Of a stretch of 64,000 nucleotides of DNA, positions 49,612 through 59,259 are shown in pieces. Under the pieces are notes generated by a model. That model was not told the DNA's origin. It made no database searches and was given only the letters and a program-made list of their open reading frames with translations. The DNA is from Saprospiraceae bacterium (GTDB lineage Bacteria; Bacteroidota; Bacteroidia; Chitinophagales; Saprospiraceae). The stretch is taken from NCBI GenBank assembly GCA_013001595.1, contig JABDMH010000046.1, positions 1 to 64,000 on the forward strand, read 5' to 3'. The stretch's first letter is position 1. The number at the start of each line of letters is the position of its first letter. Made by a program: the position numbers and the translations under genes.

Positions 49612-50990
49612 GATGATGCAGCATCCAATATTTTACTCATTCTTTCCGATGATCATAGTTATCCATATTTAAGTTGTTATGGACACCTCGACGTGAATAC
49701 GCCTAACATAGGATGGACTTGCACGACGAGGTGTACGTTTTTATCAAGCCTATGCAGCTGCACCTCAGTGTGTTCCTTCGTGTGCTTTCATCCTCATGGG
49801 CCGCAACGTGATTGACATTCGGATGAGTCGCTTTTCTGCACCTTTATCGCGAGATATTCCGGCCCTGCCAGATTTACTTGGCAAGGTGGGATATTACACT
49901 GGCATCTGCGGCCGGCATTATCACTTAGACGGGTCGGGTCGGCGAGCTGCAGCTACCGACAGTGCCTTTGCCAAATATGACCTAGTCACCTTTTCCAGAC
50001 CGTGCCGACTATTTAGAAATTGGGAAGGATGAAGCGGTATTGGGGCAATTTCAAACATTTTTGGATCAAACGCCCCCAGGGCAACCATTTTTCATGTGGA
50101 TGAACTACAGCGATCCGCATCTGCCCTTTACGGCTCAGGAATATACACCAGATCCCACTCAGCTGACCATTCCAGAGGCCATGCCGGATACCGAAGAAGT
50201 GCGCAAAGATTTGGCTCAACACATTGGAGAAGTTAATCGATTGGATGCATACATCGGACAAGTATTGTTGGAATTGGACGAGCGAGGCCTGACAGAAAAT
50301 ACGATCATCCTTTTTATGGGTGACAATGGAGCTGACCTTCTTCGGGGCAAAGGCACACTCTATGATTTGGGCATCCATGTGCCACTAGTGGTAGCTGGAC
50401 CAGGAGTAGTAAAGGGAGCGATTTCAGATGCCCAGATTTCGGGTACCGATTTAGCTCCCACGATTTTAGAAATGGCCTCGACAGAAATTCCGGATGCCAT
50501 GACAGGACAGAGTTTTGCCGCATCGTTGAGGGGAGAGGCTTAACTAGGTCATGTATATATTTTTTCCACTCGTGTATCACATGGATCGGGTATCCCCATA
50601 AATACCGTCTATTTTGATTTGACCCGAACCGTATTCGATCGTGACTATAAATTAATCCACAACATCTTATGGCCGCTCCCTTATGAGCCAGTGGATTTTA
50701 ATAACCGCAGCATGGAGCGAGATCTGGAACAGCGCTACCAAAATCGGGAACTTCCTAAGCGTTTTGAAGATCAACTGTTTTCTCACCCCAGGCCGATGTT
50801 CGAATTGTATGACCGCAAGGCTGACCCTGCCGAACTGCATAATTTGGCCGGCCAATCATCATATGAAGCCATAGAGTATAACCTGAAGGGAGAGTTGCAC
50901 GAATGGATGATCCGGTATCAGGATTACGCCAACTTACTCATTCCACATAAAGAGATGGTCCCTCCGGCTGGTGAACTGAAAGCACGCTAG
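49612..50990 (+). pseudogene. Decayed sulfatase (alkaline phosphatase superfamily)
   Basis: Three frames joined: DDAASNILLILSDDHSYPYLSCYGHLDVNTPNI / GLARRGVRFYQAYAAAPQCVPSCAFILMGRN...GKVGYYTGICGRHYH / LEIGKDEAVLGQFQTFLDQTPPGQPFFMWMNYSDPHLPF...TIILFMGDNGADLLRGKGTLYDLGIHVPLV; in-frame stop at 50541-50543, then DYKLIHNILWPLPYEPVD...ELYDRKADPAELHNLAG. Confidence 0.85.
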
Positions 50991-51163
50991 GTGAACAAAA
51001 GAGTGGTATAGCGATTTGCATCCACACATTCCACTAGCTTCAAAAGTAACATTTGATAGAATTTGTGAGTACAAGGGTAGAATACGAGCAATATTTCTCC
51101 TCTTGTTCAAAACTCCCACTCACTACTTGACAGGTCACCTAATTAGTTTGATGTTTGCTGAGG

Positions 51164-51823
51164 ATGAACTGGCAACACCCTCTGATTCTTTTGTTTGCGC
51201 TTGCACCATTTGCATCGATGGGTCAGCAATTGGCCTGGGTGAGATCAAAAGGCAGGACTAATGAGTCTTATCAAGTACTAAAATCAAATCCCGCAATAAG
51301 ATATGGCATCTATCAGCAACGTAACCGAAAAGGAGAAATACTAATCGAAGGCTTTTTCAAGAACAACCAAAAGGACAGTATCTGGACCCTCTATGATCAG
51401 AGAGGAAGAGTGACCGAAGTACATAGATTTCGTGAGGGAAGTAAGATAGGCATCTGGCAGCAGCACATCGAGCGGGGAGACGTGATTCTCAGGTATGACT
51501 ATGATCACGAAGTAGCGCTATCGCCCATGATTGAAGTAAAAGCCACGTATCCGCCCAAGGCAAAAAAACGGGCCATTGAAGGAGTCGTCAAAGTACATGT
51601 CACGATGCGGGCCAATTGTCAAATCGCAGGCATCCAATTGATTAGAAAATTGGGTTATGGATGTGATGAGCGAGCCATTAGATGTGTACGCAGGTTGGCA
51701 AACCTAACCAAAAGATACAACCCAGTGCCTGTCAATCCTCAGAAGGCATTATCGATATTGCATTTCGTATGGAGGATCAACCTGGCAACCTACGGCAATA
51801 AATACTTATTTTCGCTCATATGA
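51164..51823 (+). CDS. TonB C-terminal domain (energy transducer-like) protein
   Basis: Signal peptide; GIYQQRNRKGEILIEGFFKNNQKDSIWTLYDQRGRV antitoxin/MORN-like text; YPPKAKKRAIEGVVKVHVTMRANCQIAGIQLIRKLGYGCDERAIRCVRRL TonB-like. Confidence 0.78.
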   Translation: MNWQHPLILLFALAPFASMGQQLAWVRSKGRTNESYQVLKSNPAIRYGIYQQRNRKGEILIEGFFKNNQKDSIWTLYDQRGRVTEVHRFREGSKIGIWQQHIERGDVILRYDYDHEVALSPMIEVKATYPPKAKKRAIEGVVKVHVTMRANCQIAGIQLIRKLGYGCDERAIRCVRRLANLTKRYNPVPVNPQKALSILHFVWRINLATYGNKYLFSLI

Positions 51824-51837
51824 TCTCGAAAGGCCCG

Positions 51838-52494
51838 ATGACTTCCCTGGACACCCTGCACCTTGAGGTGGCTGGCCATGATTTCATACTGCATCCGCAT
51901 AAGGTACTTTTCTGGCCCGAAATATCAACGCTGATTGTCACAGATTTGCATCTGGGCAAGATCCAACATTTTCGCGAAGCGGGAATTTACCTTCCTAAGC
52001 CTGCTGCCATGGACAACTATGAACGACTGAGCTCTCTGCTGGTTGAGTTTGCGCCTCAAAACCTCCTCATGTTGGGTGATTTGTTTCACAGTGTGTACAA
52101 TGCAGATTGGCAGCTGTTTTGTGAGCTTCGGCACACCTTTTCACACATCGACTTTCAGTTGGTCAAAGGCAATCACGATATCATGGACACATCGATCTTT
52201 GCAAAAAACGATATGGTCGTTTATGACAATACACATACCATAGACTGCTTCCAGTTTACGCACTATCCTTGTGACCCCGATCCTGGCTACTACAACTTGG
52301 CTGGTCATTTGCATCCAGGGGTACACCTCATTGGAGAAAGTCGCCTCAGCTTAAAGTTGCCGTGTTTCTATTTTGGCCGTGACCGCGGCCTTCTACCAGC
52401 TTTCGGTTCGTTCACGGGCATCTCCATCATCAAACCTGTAGCAGGTGATCAGGTTGTGGTGATATCTGAAGAACAGTTGGCACAAGTGCAATAG
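51838..52494 (+). CDS. pdeM: Ligase-associated DNA damage response endonuclease PdeM (metallophosphoesterase)
   Basis: LIVTDLHLGKIQHFREAGIYLP; LMLGDLFHS; VKGNHDIMD; HYPCDPDPGYYNLAGHLHPGVHL. M at 51838 preferred. Confidence 0.9.
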   Translation: MTSLDTLHLEVAGHDFILHPHKVLFWPEISTLIVTDLHLGKIQHFREAGIYLPKPAAMDNYERLSSLLVEFAPQNLLMLGDLFHSVYNADWQLFCELRHTFSHIDFQLVKGNHDIMDTSIFAKNDMVVYDNTHTIDCFQFTHYPCDPDPGYYNLAGHLHPGVHLIGESRLSLKLPCFYFGRDRGLLPAFGSFTGISIIKPVAGDQVVVISEEQLAQVQ

Positions 52495-52533
52495 AATATT
52501 ATGACCCACCAAAAAAGTCTATTTTAGCCGACC

Positions 52534-53139
52534 ATGTCAGGAAAGAAGATCGAGCCGCACCATGATGAGCTCTTTGAGCGAGAACTGTTGCCCAACATAG
52601 ACGCACTGACCACCTTCGCCTATCACTTGACCTACAATGAAGAGGACGCCAAAGATCTGGTACAAGAGACCTTCCTAAAAGCCTATCGTGCCATACATTC
52701 TTATGTTGAGGGAACGAATGCTAAGGCGTGGTTGTTTAAGATCTTGAAAAATGCTTACATCAACCAATATCGGAAGAAAAGCAGACGTCCGACAAAGGTT
52801 GATTTTGAGGAATTTATTGGCTATCAGGACAAAGACGAGAGCGACATAGCTGAATACCAGGATCTCCGCACGGAGATATTCGAGAACCTCCTGGGAGATG
52901 AAGTGACCGTCGCCATCAATGCCTTACCGATAGATTTCAGGACAGTTATTTTGCTTTGCGACGTAGAAGGATTTACGTACGAAGAAATCGCCAAAATCAT
53001 TGATATTCCCATTGGCACTGTAAGATCTAGGTTGCACCGTGCCAGGAACATGTTGAAGGAAAAGCTACGCAAGTATGCTGTATCTCAAGGGTTCCATGAT
53101 AAGCGCAAGAAAAATCGCCTTGATCGTGAAAGCGAATGA
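52534..53139 (+). CDS. ECF-type RNA polymerase sigma factor
   Basis: YNEEDAKDLVQETFLKAYRAI region 2; FTYEEIAKIIDIPIGTVRSRLHRARNMLKEKL region 4. Confidence 0.95.
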   Translation: MSGKKIEPHHDELFERELLPNIDALTTFAYHLTYNEEDAKDLVQETFLKAYRAIHSYVEGTNAKAWLFKILKNAYINQYRKKSRRPTKVDFEEFIGYQDKDESDIAEYQDLRTEIFENLLGDEVTVAINALPIDFRTVILLCDVEGFTYEEIAKIIDIPIGTVRSRLHRARNMLKEKLRKYAVSQGFHDKRKKNRLDRESE

Positions 53140-53215
53140 TTTGAATGTTTATCTTACGATATGTGATCAACACCCTCTAAAGACTTGATTTTTAAATCTA
53201 TTAAAAACCTGTGTA

Positions 53216-53455
53216 ATGCGTATTCTGAACGATTACGAAGACTTTAGAAAAAAAGTAGATATGATGCTTGACAAAGCACTGACTAAAGAAGCTGAAGAGC
53301 AAGTGCTGAAAAGTGTCGAAAACAACCCCGAATACGAGCAACTGCTGAAAAACGAACGCGATTTTAGGGCGTTCGTCCGCGGTCAGGTTGTAAGACCCAA
53401 AGTCACACCTGAATTTATCCAAAGCATCAAAGATAAGGTGCGTATCCATCATTAG
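53216..53455 (+). CDS. Small protein downstream of ECF sigma factor, possible anti-sigma-like
   Basis: 79 aa, directly downstream and co-oriented; no zinc-finger motif or TM seen. Confidence 0.6.
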   Translation: MRILNDYEDFRKKVDMMLDKALTKEAEEQVLKSVENNPEYEQLLKNERDFRAFVRGQVVRPKVTPEFIQSIKDKVRIHH

Positions 53456-53599
53456 GTACCTAGATTTTTCCCCTTCCTTGGACAAAGATCCGATGAATCT
53501 AACCGTCTTGCATCAAGATAGGCAGCACTAACCTAACCCATTTTCCAGCTTTCTCAATAACGCAACCATACTTCTCCCCCACCACTCTAATTGACAATT

Positions 53600-54667
53600 A
53601 TGCTAGATAAGCTCAAAGAAATCGAATCTCACTTTAAAAGGTTGGAAGAGCAAATGACAGATCCAGAGATCTTGTCAGATATGGATCGCTACACCAAAAT
53701 CAATAAGGAATATAAAGACCTGCAGGAAATCATTCATCGCTATCAGGATTATAAATATGTACTGGAGAGCATGGATTCTGCGCAAGAGATGCTCAAAGAA
53801 CCCGATGAGGAGATGCAGCAGATGGCCCGTGCTGAATTAGAAGAGAATCAACGCAAGAAAACAGAACTGGAGGAAGACCTCAAGTACCTCTTGATTCCTA
53901 AGGATCCGGAAGACGCCAAAGATGTCATTTTCGAGATTAGGTCAGGCACAGGAGGTGATGAGGCTGCCATTTTCGCAGGTGACCTATATCGTATGTACAG
54001 CAAGTACTTTGAAAAACAAGGCTGGAAAGTAGAGATCATCACCATCAACGAAGGAACCGTCGGTGGATATAGTAAAATTGTATTTGAAATTTCTGGCCAA
54101 CAAGTATATGGCAAGCTCAAATTTGAGTCGGGCGCCCATCGGGTACAACGAGTTCCTCAAACCGAAACGCAGGGACGGGTACACACCTCCGCAGCGACGG
54201 TCGTAGTGATGCCAAAATTAGAAATGGAAGATGTCGATATTAAGAAATCGGATCTAAAAGTAGATACCTTCCGATCGAGTGGTGCCGGTGGACAGCATGT
54301 GAACAAGACAGAATCCGGTGTTAGGTTTACCCACCTACCTACTGGTGTGGTGTCGGAGAGTACCGATGGCCGATCACAAATTAAAAACCGAGAAATAGCG
54401 CTGCAGCGACTGTACATTAAAATATTTGAAGCGAAAAAGGCCGCACATCATAACGAACAAGCTGAAAAGCGCAGGTCACTCGTGGGTAGTGGCGATCGCT
54501 CAGACAAAATCCGTACTTACAATTATCCGCAAAATAGAGTCACCGATCATCGGATCAATTTGACCCTCTACAGCCTCGATAAAATCATCGAAGGAGATCT
54601 GGATGAAATCCTCGAAGCCTTGCAAGTCGCAGAAAATGCCGAAAAGCTGAAAGGAGAAATGGTGTAG
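53600..54667 (+). CDS. prfA: Peptide chain release factor 1
   Basis: IRSGTGGDEAAIFAGDLYRMY; GAGGQHVNKTESGVRFTHLPTGV; YNYPQNRVTDHRINLTLY. Confidence 0.95.
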   Translation: MLDKLKEIESHFKRLEEQMTDPEILSDMDRYTKINKEYKDLQEIIHRYQDYKYVLESMDSAQEMLKEPDEEMQQMARAELEENQRKKTELEEDLKYLLIPKDPEDAKDVIFEIRSGTGGDEAAIFAGDLYRMYSKYFEKQGWKVEIITINEGTVGGYSKIVFEISGQQVYGKLKFESGAHRVQRVPQTETQGRVHTSAATVVVMPKLEMEDVDIKKSDLKVDTFRSSGAGGQHVNKTESGVRFTHLPTGVVSESTDGRSQIKNREIALQRLYIKIFEAKKAAHHNEQAEKRRSLVGSGDRSDKIRTYNYPQNRVTDHRINLTLYSLDKIIEGDLDEILEALQVAENAEKLKGEMV

Positions 54668-55072
54668 ATGCCACGCTTGGTATTATCTAGTAATTACAAC
54701 ATCGATCGTCAATAAAATAAAACTTTGATTCTAGTCAAAGAGATGGGTTGCACATTGCCCCACATTTACCCCTCATAATCTGCTTCCCTAATTATTCGAA
54801 ATGAGTCGTCTTATTCTATGTAAGGAAAACACAGACGATTTTTTTACTCCACATCTAATTTCCTGTTTGGTGCACTTGCATCGCCTGCTACGGTATCAAA
54901 TTGCAAAAGAGATATAATTGATGGATGGGGATGGTAATCTAGAATTACTCACTTGTGAAGAGAACGATCGCACGAATAGTGGAGAGTTGAGTGTCATTTA
55001 GCATAAAAAACCAATCCGACAAATTTCCTTCTTAAATCCGTGCCGCAATAGGCCAATTAAATCGCAGTGGTT

Positions 55073-56290
55073 TTATTTAGTAGGTAATTCCCAGTATCGA
55101 TTCAATGCATCGGCTACTTGTGAACGAGCTATATCCCCATCGATCATTCCATTGTGCCGCCAGATAATTTGACCACCCGGTGCTACCAAAATCGTGTGTG
55201 GTATCGGCCCTGGCCATTCCGGATCCAGTACAGTGCCTAAGGCATCTTGATTACTTCCAGTATATAGATAGTGATTGGTCCTTCGGTTATCCTCATGGAT
55301 ACGCTTCAGTGCCCGCTCTGTCGGTCCGGCGCCATAGTTCCTTAGAAACTCTAGCGCCTTGGCTTCATGTTTGGCTTCATCCAGACTTATGGTAACAAAA
55401 TCAAATCCCCGCATATCAAATTGCCGGGAGATGGAAACCAATTCGGGAAATTCATCTACGCAGGGAACACACCAGGTAGCCCAGATATTAAAGAGACGAT
55501 AATTTTCCGTTTGATTAGCTCTTAAGACTCGCACTCCGTCTACATCGATTTGCTCGATGAAAACGGGAAGTTTTTTCCAGGATTCCATGATGACGACATT
55601 CTTCGCTCGTTTTTCTCGCCATTTTGTGGAGCAGCCGTGAGGTTTAGTACGAGGTGCCGAGACTTCCTTGCCGGCCAGCATTTCCTCCAGCGCATTTCGG
55701 GCGTCGGGCGAGGTAACAGTATGCTCGGGCGCATACCGCGAATCATCAAATCTACCTGCATATCTCAATCGGCGTTCCCGGTCAAATAGAAAAACATGTG
55801 GTGTTGCCAGACAACCATAAGCCCTTGCAACTTCTTGTGTTTCCCCATCGTAAATGTAGGGGAATTCCCAACCATTCATTTCAGCATAGGGCTTCATATC
55901 CTCAAACGAGTCATCGAATTCTCCAAATCCCAGTTCGTCTATCCGTAAACCATCGGGGTGATTGGGGTTTATGGCCACAACTCCAAAATTCTGATCACTA
56001 TAATCTGAAATCAATTTCTGTATACGCTTTTCAATGGAATGTGAAGTAGGACAATGATTTGAAGTGAAGAGTACCATCAACACGTCAAATTTTTCAAATT
56101 CTGCCAGTGTATAATTCCGACCATCAATTCCTGGCAGATCAAAGTCAGGAGCAGGTGCACCCAGTTCAAGCGTCTGGAATCCAGGAGGATTTCCATTTTC
56201 GTCCAGTTCAGACTCTTTTTGAGCCTGGCCTGGCATGGTCAATGATGCAACTATAAGTAAGAGGTATGTAATCCTAATTATGCTTTTCAT
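55073..56290 (-). CDS. Secreted two-domain redoxin/TlpA-like thioredoxin fusion
   Basis: N-terminal LGAPAPDFDLPGIDGRNYTLAEF...FTSNHCPTSHSIEKRIQKL; C-terminal FNIWATWCVPCVDEFPELVSIS. M at 56290 precedes the signal peptide. Confidence 0.87.
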   Translation of the reverse strand: MKSIIRITYLLLIVASLTMPGQAQKESELDENGNPPGFQTLELGAPAPDFDLPGIDGRNYTLAEFEKFDVLMVLFTSNHCPTSHSIEKRIQKLISDYSDQNFGVVAINPNHPDGLRIDELGFGEFDDSFEDMKPYAEMNGWEFPYIYDGETQEVARAYGCLATPHVFLFDRERRLRYAGRFDDSRYAPEHTVTSPDARNALEEMLAGKEVSAPRTKPHGCSTKWREKRAKNVVIMESWKKLPVFIEQIDVDGVRVLRANQTENYRLFNIWATWCVPCVDEFPELVSISRQFDMRGFDFVTISLDEAKHEAKALEFLRNYGAGPTERALKRIHEDNRRTNHYLYTGSNQDALGTVLDPEWPGPIPHTILVAPGGQIIWRHNGMIDGDIARSQVADALNRYWELPTK

Positions 56291-57003
56291 AGTATTGATT
56301 AATTTGCATAATCCAATATTCAATGGATCAAAATTCAAGTCAAATTGCACTGCTCGGTCTCCCGGCAAAATGTTTTAGGTGAGCAGTGCAAAATTGTCCC
56401 CAGACTTTCATCATGAATATAATCAATTTCAGATGATCGCGTACATGATACTATTTATCTATGTTAGCACCTTAATATCCTGATGTAGAAGTTCTAAATC
56501 CTTAACGAGATGGAGAAACGAATCTGAACTTAACAGATTGAAGTTCAACATTAAATTGCAGCACTTCAGCATGAGTTCATAAGGATCTGACAATAGCATT
56601 TGCATCACTACGATCTTGGACAGAAGAAGCCGACAGACCATGAGATATCGATGCAGCGATTGTCCAATTCTTACACCGGAAGGGCCTCGAGCACGATAGA
56701 CTAAATGGCACTTCGACAACTCAAGAATCTCATCAGACCCATGGTCGCAACAGAAATAAATCTAGGGATCTTCACTTACATCCTGATGAGGTTATTAAGG
56801 AAAAAAGAAAGTGGCTTGAAAATCGGCTGAAAAATAATGCCATCGCTATCTTCGTCTGGACATTCTTTGTAGAACATCACAAGACAAACCTTAGATCCGT
56901 TGGAACACCTTTTATCAGTTGCTTATAGGAGCTCACAGGGCTTTAAAGTTCGGCTATGTCGATGCTATTGCAAAGATGTCCGTTAGCTTTCAATGAAGAA
57001 AAG

Positions 57004-57561
57004 ATGAGAGAAGACAAATACATTTTCAAATCGGAGAGACTGGCATTTCGCAATTGGGTAATTGAGGATTTGGAAGAATTTGCAAAACTAAATGCAGATG
57101 AAGAAGTAATGCAACACTTTCTTAAAACACTATCAAAAAAGTAAGTTGAAAAATTCATTGATAGGCTCAAAAAACATTTTGCTAAAAATGGATTCACATA
57201 CTACGCAACAGAAATATTAGAAACGAAAGAATTTATTGGAATGATCGGACTTGCATTTCAAGAACACAAAACAAACTTTACTCCCGCAATAGATATTGGG
57301 TGGAGATTAAAAAGAAGTGCTTGGGGGAAAGGATATGCAACCGAAGGCGCAAAGAGGTGTCTTGACTATGCATTTAGTGAATTAGGTATAAACAAAATAA
57401 TATCTGTCTGCACGATAAAGAACAATAAATCCAAGAATGTGATGAAGAAAATCGGGATGACTAAAATATGTGAATTCAATCATCCAGAAATGATGAATCA
57501 TTCTGAATACGAAACGCATTCTTGCTACGAAAGAACCAAGGAGGAATACGAAAGCAAATAA
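57004..57561 (+). pseudogene. GNAT N-acetyltransferase interrupted by one in-frame TAA
   Basis: MREDKYIFKSERLAFRNWVIEDLEEFAKLNADEEVMQHFLKTLSKK * VEKFIDRLKKHFAKNGFTYYATEILETKEFIGMIGLAFQ...IGWRLKRSAWGKGYATEGAKRCLDYAFSELGINKIISVC...; stop at 57142-57144, same frame resumes. Confidence 0.8.
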
Positions 57562-57740
57562 CACGACTGCAAGCTGCTTGCTGATTTTGGATTTAACAGA
57601 AAATATACTGCCGACTTTTCAAGGAGTCTGAGATGGTTTACTAATGGCCCTTGGTCGGCACAGGTGCTAACATATGTCGTTGGAATGTCCGAGACCCTTT
57701 CGAAGTAAGATTATTATCCACGACAAGAAATTAGCTCCCA

Positions 57741-59099
57741 TCACGGACCGCATCCATCTGTCTCAATCTCAAAACTCGCACCGAGCACTACCTCGAGCGT
57801 GGACATGACATCTACACCCAGTCCAGCGTCAAAAATCACATCTTCATTCGCGGGAATGAGCAGGTCTCCTGTATATTGGATAGAGTCCTGCACCTGATAT
57901 AGTCCAGAACGGACGATGCACCGATCTGGCATACAATCCTTCTCAATCGAACGAATACAACCACCATACCTTAAGATCACTCGACCCACACTGATTACAC
58001 CATAGTCCACCACCCAGCCATCCATCTCGGGTGAAGGTAAGATGAGCTGGTCAAAGGTTCCACTCAATGTGCCATAGTACGACAACACCTCGAAGTGATC
58101 GCTGCTATCCGGACTAAATGCAGGATTGAGTTGTACCTCCAGTACACCATTTAAATGGACATCACTCACGACGAGTAGATCATGACCATCATTGTTTCCC
58201 GCACCGGCAGTACCCGAAAGTTCCACCTGATACCTTGAACCATCTTCCATGTACAGATTACCTGCAATATGCATAGTGTCTATGACTATACCTGGAGTAA
58301 TCACCCCATCATTGATGAAGTCCAAAAGTTGAAATGTACCGTGACCATGTAGCATCCCGCTAGAGCTGGAGGTGTCTTGATCGTTGCTCACCGATACCAG
58401 ACCATTATTCGTAAATGAGTCATAATTCGTAAAGCCCATCTCACAACTGTCGATCAGGATCTGGCCAGCATTTCGTATTTCACCACTATTGAAGAGTGCT
58501 GGTGATTCATCCACTTTCTTAATGACTAGCTCAGCGGTATCATGCACAAGTAATAATGCATCGTCGCTATTTAGATACCCATTGCCCGAACTGTCAATAG
58601 TGATAATCCCGTAGTCATACATCGATCCTGTGGAAAGTACGGCCTGTTGAACAGTATTGGAGATGTTTAGCGTGCCATAGTTTTCCAGTGTTCCATACAA
58701 ATAGACCGCATTAAGCTTTGCATTTTCTACGTAGAGAAAGCCATCGTTTGTCAAGGTTGAACCAGCACCGATGGTCACAATGGCATTGGAGATGCCCATC
58801 ATTTCGCCATCAACAAAAAAAAGGGCATTGTCTTGCAGGTGCAACATGGCCCCATTATCCACCTGGAGAAAACTGGCTTCTGCAATAAATCCATCGATCA
58901 CTGCTGTGTTAGCATTAGCCATCTCAATAATGGCTGAGTCGCCGAATGTAGGCACCTGATCTACATCCCAATTCAATGGATCATGCCAACTCACATTGTC
59001 TCCATCACCATCAGAATTGCCGTCCCACATGACCTTTTGGGCCATCATCAACTGACATATGCTCATTATAATAATCCAAAGGGCCCATTTGACATGCAT
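57741..59099 (-). CDS. Secreted beta-helix-like surface protein with 3-coathanger-stack-like C-terminus
   Basis: Signal peptide; MWDGNSDGDGDNVSWHDPLNWDVDQVPTFGDSAII; repeated short beta-strand turns; C-terminal LLIPANEDVIFDAGLGVDVMSTLEVVLGASFEIETDGCGP. Confidence 0.65.
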   Translation of the reverse strand: MHVKWALWIIIMSICQLMMAQKVMWDGNSDGDGDNVSWHDPLNWDVDQVPTFGDSAIIEMANANTAVIDGFIAEASFLQVDNGAMLHLQDNALFFVDGEMMGISNAIVTIGAGSTLTNDGFLYVENAKLNAVYLYGTLENYGTLNISNTVQQAVLSTGSMYDYGIITIDSSGNGYLNSDDALLLVHDTAELVIKKVDESPALFNSGEIRNAGQILIDSCEMGFTNYDSFTNNGLVSVSNDQDTSSSSGMLHGHGTFQLLDFINDGVITPGIVIDTMHIAGNLYMEDGSRYQVELSGTAGAGNNDGHDLLVVSDVHLNGVLEVQLNPAFSPDSSDHFEVLSYYGTLSGTFDQLILPSPEMDGWVVDYGVISVGRVILRYGGCIRSIEKDCMPDRCIVRSGLYQVQDSIQYTGDLLIPANEDVIFDAGLGVDVMSTLEVVLGASFEIETDGCGP

Positions 59100-59259
59100 G
59101 CTTGCTCGTTTTTGTCAAAGGCTTGGACTAGGCGTAGAGCTAAAGGTTTAAATACAACCTGAGCAATAAATAGCTTGACTACCTATATACTCACTGATCA
59201 AAGAAGTTGCCGAATCAGATCCAAGCAAATAATTCGATGAAAGCTGACAATGGCTCTAC

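Noticed and set aside
54720-54745. Small inverted repeat CTTTGATTCTAGTCAAAG after prfA as a terminator
   Set aside because: Only a 6-bp AT-rich stem and no T-tract; too weak to call.
56459-56719. 86-aa minus-strand ORF in the gap before the GNAT remnant
   Set aside because: No recognisable domain; the gap may hold a decayed gene but I could not identify one.
57562-57700. Possible integron attC site after the GNAT fragment (AACACGAC ... GTCGTTGG)
   Set aside because: Only about 5 bp of complementarity, no clear R/L box arrangement and no integrase; not enough support.
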